DNA from: BD1-7 clade bacterium
GTDB lineage: Bacteria > Pseudomonadota > Gammaproteobacteria > Pseudomonadales > DT-91
DNA: 64,000 nucleotides
Direction of reading: 5' to 3'
Assembly (NCBI GenBank): GCA_902705865.1
Contig: CACSIO010000001.1
Span: forward strand, 638,592 to 702,591
Shown: positions 57,903 to 64,000 of the stretch, piece by piece
Numbering within the stretch: the first letter of the stretch is position 1
How the letters are laid out: each line of letters begins with the position of its first letter
Program-made: the position numbers and the translations under genes
Notes under the pieces: model-generated
The model's input: only the letters and a program-made list of their open reading frames with translations
Told to the model about the DNA's origin: nothing
Database searches by the model: none

Positions 57903-57930
57903 TAAAAGGCCCACAACAGTGGGCCTTTTA
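57903..57930 (-). terminator. Terminator of the PI-PLC-like gene
   Basis: TAAAAGGCCCAC / GTGGGCCTTTTA, 12-bp arms with a 4-nt loop; on the minus strand it ends CCTTTTAAAA, 41 nt after the stop of the PI-PLC-like gene. Confidence 0.78.
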
Positions 57931-57971
57931 GTTCAAGCAAATCTGACGATTTCATATAACCGCTGCCGGCA

Positions 57972-59063
57972 TTAAAGCCGTGTTATGCCTTGTTCGCGGT
58001 TGAGCCGGTTCTCATCGTTTAAGCCGATGATGCGTTGTATCAGAATATTTTTGTCATTGTCTGAGCCAATGTTGTCGAGGCTGACAACACCGCGCACGGA
58101 TGCTCGGGCGCGTGCCATGGCTTGGTGATCCGGGTCTCGAATAGCGCCGATGAGAATGTCACGGCTTTCTTCAACAAACCGGTGGATGGTGTTGCGGCTG
58201 GCCGCTTTGGAATCTTGATGTCTAACGGATGCAAACATGGTGGATCTGCCTGAGCCAACAAGACCGGGTTGGTTAGTTTGGTAGACTTTCAGTTTCTCTT
58301 CGCTTTCTGAGACTTCTTCACGCACTCGCTGAAGATGGTTGTGCAGCCTTTCGAGGTCACGTGTTTTTGCCCAAGCACCTGAGGTACTGGGTTTGTATTG
58401 CATGTGAATAGGTTGGGATTCATCGCCGGCATGATGGGTAAGAACAACAAACTGTTTCTTAGCTTTGAGCAGGTCGCCCATGCTCATGGTTGCTAGTTGC
58501 TCTGGTGTGATAACTTTTAATGACTCGATAGAGCCGATGTAAAAAATATCGCCGAACTCTCGCACTAGTAACTCGAAATCTCGGGGCTTGCCGAAGTGAA
58601 ACTTCAGGAGGACGACTTCGTTGGTTGAGCGAATGTGATTGAAAAAGTCATGTAGCTCTGGGAACACAATGCCTTTCGCACTTTTGGCCGAGCCATGCAT
58701 GAATCTGAGATCTTTCAGGTGCGATTTACCGGATGACGAGGCGCCAGTTATGCGAATATCAAAATAGCGAATCCCCAGATTAAATTGCTCGATGAGGGTA
58801 CAGGTTTGTGTGACCGTGTAGATCCTAGCGAGTGTGGCAATAATGCTTGCGCCCATGCCGGATTGCATGGTGTAAGTTGCTGCGTCGTGACTGCCGGGCA
58901 AAATAAGATCTAGCAGGGTGCGGTTTTTGAAGTCGAATTGTTGGTGAATAAAATTCTCCATCCATTTCGCTGTATCGTATAACACTGCGCTGCTTTGGCC
59001 TGTAACAATCGAGGCGAGTTGTGTTGAACCAACTTGTGGTGGCGTATGGGTTCCTGTAGGCAT
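57972..59063 (-). CDS. PI-PLC X-domain protein, T6SS-linked
   Basis: 363 aa. The N-terminal half carries the phosphatidylinositol-specific phospholipase C X-domain: LPGSHDAATY with the first catalytic His (His59), LGIRYFDIRI with Arg99, Asp102 and Arg104, and FMHGSA with the second His (His123). The C-terminal part has a helical/coiled-coil segment and no Y or C2 domain. There is no signal peptide. It would cleave a phosphodiester bond in a phospholipid or GPI-like lipid without needing calcium. It lies 183 bp downstream of the T6SS kinase on the same strand, so it is a candidate secreted effector (inference). Confidence 0.78.
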   Translation of the reverse strand: MPTGTHTPPQVGSTQLASIVTGQSSAVLYDTAKWMENFIHQQFDFKNRTLLDLILPGSHDAATYTMQSGMGASIIATLARIYTVTQTCTLIEQFNLGIRYFDIRITGASSSGKSHLKDLRFMHGSAKSAKGIVFPELHDFFNHIRSTNEVVLLKFHFGKPRDFELLVREFGDIFYIGSIESLKVITPEQLATMSMGDLLKAKKQFVVLTHHAGDESQPIHMQYKPSTSGAWAKTRDLERLHNHLQRVREEVSESEEKLKVYQTNQPGLVGSGRSTMFASVRHQDSKAASRNTIHRFVEESRDILIGAIRDPDHQAMARARASVRGVVSLDNIGSDNDKNILIQRIIGLNDENRLNREQGITRL

Positions 59064-59246
59064 GATGGTAATCCTGAGTATGCAGCTAAACGGAAAATTG
59101 CTTTGTTCAGTGCCCGGCGTTTTTTAATCGGTTGCCGTTGAGCGGTAGTTCTAAGGCGATGCTGAACGTGGCGTTGGAAATACAGTTGAAGTCAGTTGTT
59201 TGTCTCTTAAGTTGTAGAACGGGTCGTGTCTATTTGGTTCTGGGAT

Positions 59247-59969
59247 TCAGACCGGCTGCTTTAAGCGTTGGCAGATGGCTTCTTGCGTCACTATCCAGCT
59301 GTCAGTTTGTGCTCGGTTCGATAAGAATGGCGTTAATTGTAGCCACCACTTTTCAAAGCTTATCCAATCCAAGTCGGGTGTTGCTGTGCCCTCGAGCGTT
59401 TTCCAACGATCGCTGGAGTAGCTGGGACTGTATCCTGGTGTTGGATGGCAAGAGAGCGGGTGACCAATGGCCATCGCATTACCAAAATCCAACAACATTG
59501 GTTCAGGCAGTAGAATCATATTGGCGGGCTTAATATCGCCATGGATAAAGCCGGCTTGGTGCAGCATGTCTAAGCAATCAATCAGCTGTTTTGCCTTTTG
59601 TAGCACCTGCGGGTAGTCAGCAGGCTGAATATCGACGGCGTTTTTTCCGGGTATTAACTGAGTTGCAATCCAGCTGCCGTCACTACCCTGACCAACAGGT
59701 ATCGGGGTAAAACGGCCGATATGTTGGGTGTTGTGCAGGCATTGAAGTATCCGGTATTCGTGAAATAATTGTCCGGGTTTACTGAATTTCAATACAACTC
59801 GACATTGCAGTACGTGATCCCATGCATGACGAATCGGATGCGCCGTTTTTGAGTGCCCCTGCGATGGCGATGCTGAAATACGGGGCACATTGCCAGCGAT
59901 GCTATAGCGACCTCGCCATCGCCGGCTCTCGAGTTGGGTTAAAAATTCATCCGAATAGTCAAACATCAT
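59247..59969 (-). CDS. Small T6SS-associated Ser/Thr protein kinase
   Basis: 240 aa. Kinase features: VVLKF with the ATP Lys (Lys61), a helix-C Glu (Glu71), catalytic loop HGDIKPANMIL (143-153) and DFGNA (161-165). The glycine-rich P-loop is poor and the C-lobe is short. No transmembrane or forkhead-associated domain. It overlaps the tssM stop (TAATG). In Pseudomonas aeruginosa H2-type clusters the gene after icmF/tssM is a phosphatase-kinase pair (stp1-stk1); here only the kinase follows directly. Probable role: post-translational control of T6SS assembly. Confidence 0.85.
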   Translation of the reverse strand: MMFDYSDEFLTQLESRRWRGRYSIAGNVPRISASPSQGHSKTAHPIRHAWDHVLQCRVVLKFSKPGQLFHEYRILQCLHNTQHIGRFTPIPVGQGSDGSWIATQLIPGKNAVDIQPADYPQVLQKAKQLIDCLDMLHQAGFIHGDIKPANMILLPEPMLLDFGNAMAIGHPLSCHPTPGYSPSYSSDRWKTLEGTATPDLDWISFEKWWLQLTPFLSNRAQTDSWIVTQEAICQRLKQPV

Positions 59970-62900
59970 TAAAAAGACGCGGGTAGTTTCAGGTCATTGA
60001 ATAATTGCGGTGTTAAACGCTGTTGTTCATCTCGAATACGGTACTGCAATCGGATGGTCTCCACATTGTTTTGATAGTCCATCGTTACAATGTTCCCACT
60101 TTCGGCATTGACCCTTTCTTCTCCGGCAAACAAAAACCTCAGCAATGCCCAGTTTCCGGCATAGGTTTGTGTTGCTAAAACGCCTGCATTGTTGAAAAAG
60201 CTGACTTTGATCGTTTCAGACTGTGAGTCGATAGGCCATTCGAGATTTCTCCAGATACGTGGGCCTTGCGCATAACTGAACAAGGCTTGATCTGCGGTTA
60301 CGTCGAAGTGCGTTGCGTCGGGAGACATACTGACCGCGCGCATATGTATCGGTAACGACAGCTTTTGGGATTCGCCAAAAAATAGCAGTCGGATTTTCTG
60401 TACCTGTTGGAGCTGGTTCAAAAAGTAGGGGTCGATAGGGGTTTTTTGCCCTCGGATATCATTCACTTGCCAGCGGCCGTTTTGAAATACCACAAAAGGC
60501 TCGAGCATAGAGGCAACGTACTTATCGACTGTACCTTGAGGTTTGAAAAAGTCAGAAAAGGCTTTGTAAGACGCTTCTCCGCGGCCTTTCTCGGATAACG
60601 GGAATAAATCTGCCAGTGATGCTTGATACACTTGGTAGACGTTCTCGTACCACTGTTGATTCATGTAGTCTTTAGTGGCGCTGAGAACATATCGCCAGAG
60701 TATGTTTTGCATCTGGCTCACCCAACGTTCCACAGGTGCGGGAGCCGCCTGTTTGACGATATTTGTATCAAGCACTCCTTCGGTCTGCCCTTTGACCTGT
60801 TTTTTAGCCCAGTCGTAAAGTGCTTTATCGGCGTCTTTTTCTCGCCGTGCTAAATCGATGGTGGTATCGGTCTTTTGAATCGATCCGATCAGGTCGTTCA
60901 ACGCTGAAGGTGTGGGCTTGCCTTTTTCATCGGTGGTGCTGGCCGTATATTGATGCAGTTGCAGGAATGCATTGTCGACGATGTAAGCCGGTTCGTCGGA
61001 GATAAGTTTCTTGCGTGCGGCAGCATCGGTTTTCTTCTCGAGATCCGAGGACATTTCTAACCGGTTGATCAGTGATTTTGCCTCTTCACCTTGGCTTTTT
61101 AGACCGATCCTCGCCAGTTTGGTATTGGTTGTTAGCGTATCCAAGACCTGAATAAGCGGATTGTTTGTTGTGTTGGATAAACTTTGTAAGGCTTGGAACA
61201 GCGACTGATCTGATTGAATTTGTGCAATCTGGATATTATCCGCAAGGTTTTTCCAGTATCTGACATACTCAGCAAAATAGAGCGTTTGTAATCGGTTACT
61301 CAGTGCCACCATCTGGCCGCTGGTTGTTTCAGAGTTATCGTTGAGGAGTTCTTTGTATTCCCGTGCCAGCTCTTGAATCAATGGCGAATCGGGTGAAATA
61401 TCCAGCTGGCTATAGCCTGCGCTGGTGAATAGTAGGGGAATTTCGTAGCCAGTAAATGCCCGTGTAAAAACAAAAACCTTATCGAAATCCGTGCCAAATT
61501 GACTGCGGATATCAACAATTTCATTCCAAGGAGTCAGACTTTTTAATCGCTGATAAATCAAGCGATCAGGGGGAATGCCTTGTAGCTCAACACTCACTTG
61601 CCGGAGTAATGCTTCGTCACGAGGGTAGAGATTTGGCAATTTGGAATTCAGTAGATCGTCCATTAACACGGTAAGATCTTGTCGCTGCGCTTGGTTGATC
61701 ATCATCTGATTTTGCAATGCGTCGACCAGAAACAACTCCAGAGATGAATAATCTGCAGTTTTAACGTTGTATAGGGCCTTGTAGTAGTACATCAATTCGA
61801 ATTCACGCTGAGCGTCGGCGGCGTGCAAACTATCGCGCAATGATCGGTTGAGCGCGTGTTCGAGCTTCGGAAACAGCCAGATTTGTAGCTGATGCAAATA
61901 CGATTCCCGAAGCGCTTCGGTGGTATGGCTGACATCAGGCGCAACCAGATTGCTCCAGTTATCGAGCTTTCTTGCGCGTTCGACCAGTTCCCGCAGGCCA
62001 AGTAGAGGTGCGATAAAGTCGGCTGTGTCTGGGTTGCTTAATTTGGCGAGTTGCTCGTTGTAGCTGTGTTTTGCTTCTAGAGCATCTTCTTTAAATGCGA
62101 GAAACTCCGACCAATCATCGGCCATCTTGGTGCTGAACAAACTGATCGCAGTTACAACGACCATAAGCCCGAGAACCCGTAGGCCCAGATATAAACGGTT
62201 GCGAAACCGGTTGATGCCTGCGAGGCCAGCTTCGGGCAGTAATACAGAGCTTACCCACGTTGATGAAAAGAAGCTGCGTTTGAGCTGTGAATGCTGTTCT
62301 GACGGTTTGACGTTGAAACCGAGATCATGGGCAATACGACGACTGAGTAAGTCATTTGATCGCCCTCGACGGAATGTGCTGGCGAGAAAAAAACCACGTA
62401 GCCAAACGACTTTTCGTTGGTGAATTTCGACGCTGAGAGTAGCCAGAAACTGCTGGATCTGGGTCATCATCGGGTCAAGTTGGTAAGGTAGCGCCATGAT
62501 TGACAGTGCTTCATCGGCTTTTCGTGCAACGTGTAGATGCTGCATTTGTTGTGTTGCCAAGTCTTTCAGCATCTTCTCACAAGAGGCTTTTAGCTGTTCC
62601 TGATCGAGAGCTACCGGGCGCTTTTGAGGCAAACGAATGCCCATGGGTTTATCGCGAGCAGTGGCCTCGTAGGCTTCAAAGAAGTGGGTGAAATCAGACA
62701 CGCTGTCGGATTGTGAGATGAGTACGTAGACCGGAATCGATAGTCGAGTGTGTTTATAGAGCTCGAGTATGGCTTGCCTGGCTTCTTGAGCCAGCATCTT
62801 CAATTTTTGTGGTTCACTGTTAACAATCGTGCCTGCATCAGTATTGTAAATGATGCCGTTAATTGCCTGGCGTGGGCGGTACTTCATCAGTTGTTGTAAT

Positions 62901-63457
62901 ACACATTGCCAAAGCGGGTTGTCGGCACCATCGTTGTCGAAGATGCGCGGGCAAATTTCGATCACTACTTGATGCTCATTCCACCAGAAAACGAGGTAAT
63001 CAGAGAGTTTTCGATTGTCGTCATCAACAAACAGTGGGTCGAGTAAATTTTGCGTCAGGAAGCTACTCTTGCCGGAACTCTCGGTGCCGATCATCAGGTA
63101 CCAAGGCTTTCGGTATAGTGAATCGTGCGATGAGGGTTGGCGCTTACGCATTTCGTGCACGGCATGGTCAAACAGTTGACGAATCAGCTCGATGTCTTGC
63201 TTTATCAGTTGTGCTTGATCTTCCCCCGGATTCATTGCGTCCATGCTGTCGTCGGGCGTTTGTTTAGGGGGCTGTTTAGTTTTTCGATTGATGAATGTAT
63301 GGATGCCACTCATTAAAAAACTAATTAGAAGCATCGGCAATGTGATTGCCCATTGCAGTAGCTGTGGCTGTTTAAGGTAGTGAACCAGAAAACCACTGGT
63401 CGCAGACAGGATCAGTGCGATGATACTGCCAATCAAGAAGCCTTTTTTCTTTAGCAT
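59969..63457 (-). CDS. tssM: Type VI secretion membrane protein TssM (IcmF)
   Basis: 1162 aa from the ATG at 63457, preceded by GGGAGAAG. Two N-terminal membrane segments (about 6-30 and 35-55), a cytoplasmic domain with Walker A GTESSGKS (about 124-131), a third membrane segment (about 425-445, LGLMVVVTAISLFSTK), and a long periplasmic C-terminal part typical of IcmF/TssM. With TssL and TssJ it forms the trans-envelope complex of the T6SS. The upstream SPOR-domain gene ends 1 nt before it. Confidence 0.93.
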   Translation of the reverse strand: MLKKKGFLIGSIIALILSATSGFLVHYLKQPQLLQWAITLPMLLISFLMSGIHTFINRKTKQPPKQTPDDSMDAMNPGEDQAQLIKQDIELIRQLFDHAVHEMRKRQPSSHDSLYRKPWYLMIGTESSGKSSFLTQNLLDPLFVDDDNRKLSDYLVFWWNEHQVVIEICPRIFDNDGADNPLWQCVLQQLMKYRPRQAINGIIYNTDAGTIVNSEPQKLKMLAQEARQAILELYKHTRLSIPVYVLISQSDSVSDFTHFFEAYEATARDKPMGIRLPQKRPVALDQEQLKASCEKMLKDLATQQMQHLHVARKADEALSIMALPYQLDPMMTQIQQFLATLSVEIHQRKVVWLRGFFLASTFRRGRSNDLLSRRIAHDLGFNVKPSEQHSQLKRSFFSSTWVSSVLLPEAGLAGINRFRNRLYLGLRVLGLMVVVTAISLFSTKMADDWSEFLAFKEDALEAKHSYNEQLAKLSNPDTADFIAPLLGLRELVERARKLDNWSNLVAPDVSHTTEALRESYLHQLQIWLFPKLEHALNRSLRDSLHAADAQREFELMYYYKALYNVKTADYSSLELFLVDALQNQMMINQAQRQDLTVLMDDLLNSKLPNLYPRDEALLRQVSVELQGIPPDRLIYQRLKSLTPWNEIVDIRSQFGTDFDKVFVFTRAFTGYEIPLLFTSAGYSQLDISPDSPLIQELAREYKELLNDNSETTSGQMVALSNRLQTLYFAEYVRYWKNLADNIQIAQIQSDQSLFQALQSLSNTTNNPLIQVLDTLTTNTKLARIGLKSQGEEAKSLINRLEMSSDLEKKTDAAARKKLISDEPAYIVDNAFLQLHQYTASTTDEKGKPTPSALNDLIGSIQKTDTTIDLARREKDADKALYDWAKKQVKGQTEGVLDTNIVKQAAPAPVERWVSQMQNILWRYVLSATKDYMNQQWYENVYQVYQASLADLFPLSEKGRGEASYKAFSDFFKPQGTVDKYVASMLEPFVVFQNGRWQVNDIRGQKTPIDPYFLNQLQQVQKIRLLFFGESQKLSLPIHMRAVSMSPDATHFDVTADQALFSYAQGPRIWRNLEWPIDSQSETIKVSFFNNAGVLATQTYAGNWALLRFLFAGEERVNAESGNIVTMDYQNNVETIRLQYRIRDEQQRLTPQLFNDLKLPASF

Positions 63458-63458
63458 G

Positions 63459-64000
63459 TTATTGCTTCTCCCTGATAAAGGCACCGAGCTTAAAGGTATC
63501 GTTGAGATGTTTCTGAACGGATTTCGCGTTAGATACCGGGCCGTCTACTAATACAGCCAATATGTAGAATTGTTTTTGGCGTGAGATTGACGTTTGATAA
63601 CCCAACTTTTGTAATTGATCTTGCAGCTCCAGCAAGTTTTCTTGTCGCTTAAATGTGCCAGCAACAACCTCCCAATTTGCCGTTGATTGTATGCGCGAAG
63701 AAACCGCTGCGTTGCGTGTTGGTAATGGCTGTGCGATTTTCTTGGGCTTTGGCGTGGCGGCTTTTGGTTTTGGCGTTGGTTTTTTAGCCGGAGTGGGTTT
63801 ATCGAGCGGTATTTGAACCGTTTGCGTTTGGCTTGGTGGTGTTTGAGGGGATTCGAGCGCCGATAGCCCTTTTTTGTGCAGCATCATGGTTGCTGCCGAT
63901 GTCATCCCGTCTGTGACAAAGGGCGGTCCTGCTTGTTTTAACCCGGGTCTTGCTGTTTGTGTGAGTGGTCTGAATGCTTCAACCAGTTCTGCTTCTTCAT
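63459..64000 (-). CDS. SPOR-domain protein of the T6SS cluster (5' end outside window)
   Basis: Partial. The frame stays open to the right edge, so an ATG at 63905 is probably internal: the 31 codons upstream of it read as ordinary protein (AELVEAFRPL..., no stop). Visible part: helical stretch, then a Pro/Lys-rich linker, then a C-terminal SPOR domain of about 70 residues (WEVVAGTFKRQENLLELQ ... LGAFIREKQ). SPOR domains bind denuded peptidoglycan. Position directly before tssM suggests a T6SS component, perhaps an extended TssL or an accessory protein; the N-terminal domain is not in view. Confidence 0.7.
   Translation of the reverse strand, partial: EEAELVEAFRPLTQTARPGLKQAGPPFVTDGMTSAATMMLHKKGLSALESPQTPPSQTQTVQIPLDKPTPAKKPTPKPKAATPKPKKIAQPLPTRNAAVSSRIQSTANWEVVAGTFKRQENLLELQDQLQKLGYQTSISRQKQFYILAVLVDGPVSNAKSVQKHLNDTFKLGAFIREKQ

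Larger units (their letters stand above)
57471..57971. other. Non-coding interval with two hairpins
   Basis: About 500 bases between the DUF1566 and PI-PLC-like genes. The part next to DUF1566 (57471-57620) is AT-rich and should hold its promoter. A perfect palindrome lies at 57684-57712 and a terminator hairpin at 57903-57930. I see no protein-coding frame. Confidence 0.6.

Overview
The window is a stretch of gammaproteobacterial chromosome with moderate GC. The synteny points to a marine Oceanospirillales-like or Cellvibrionales-like organism (inference): zapG/zapE-rplM-rpsI-petABC-sspAB, dolP-diaA-yraN-lpoA opposite rsmI-rnpB, a complete division and cell wall (dcw) cluster, lpxC, secA, argJ-mutT, yacG/coaE, a DcaP-type porin and ilvIH. 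Gene density is high, and most operon neighbours overlap by 1-8 nt (ATGA, TAATG or TGATG junctions).

Layout. 1-7.6 kb: divergent zapG/zapE, ribosomal proteins L13 and S9, the three cytochrome bc1 subunits, and the stringent-starvation pair sspA-sspB. 7.6-12.3 kb: outer-membrane and envelope maintenance genes on the minus strand (dolP, a degenerate diaA, yraN, lpoA) opposite rsmI and the RNase P RNA. 12.5-29.4 kb: the dcw cluster mraZ-rsmH-ftsL-ftsI-murE-murF-mraY-murD-ftsW-murG-murC-ddlB-ftsQ-ftsA-ftsZ, preceded by three GTGGT boxes at a 10-bp period that look like the MraZ operator. 29.5-37.3 kb: lpxC, an M23 endopeptidase-like protein, secA, argJ, mutT, yacG and coaE. 37.4-39.2 kb: two identical initiator tRNA genes, each with its own near-consensus promoter, bracket a DcaP-like porin. 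39.4-54.6 kb: an unusual acyltransferase, a 934-aa DUF349 protein, a DinG-family helicase, yqcC, a DUF4124 protein, ilvIH, yghU, a three-gene ATP-grasp / membrane transglutaminase-like / retropepsin-like operon, and a PlsC-type acyltransferase. 54.8-55.1 kb: a tRNA-Glu, tRNA-Gly, tRNA-Asn operon. 55.2-64 kb: a more accessory region with a secreted endonuclease/exonuclease/phosphatase-fold protein, a DUF1566 lipoprotein, a PI-PLC X-domain protein, and one end of a type VI secretion (T6SS) cluster (a Ser/Thr kinase, TssM and a SPOR-domain protein that runs off the window).

How the parts work together. The dcw block makes the UDP-MurNAc-pentapeptide and lipid II, and builds the FtsZ/FtsA/FtsQ/FtsL/FtsW/FtsI division machine. 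LpoA, the M23 protein and ZapG/ZapE belong to the same wall and division biology. The most interesting accessory hypotheses are two. First, the signal-peptide-less PI-PLC-like protein beside the T6SS kinase may be a secreted effector. Second, the ATP-grasp, 7TM and aspartic-protease trio may be a peptide ligation and processing system of the envelope. Neither function can be proven from sequence alone.
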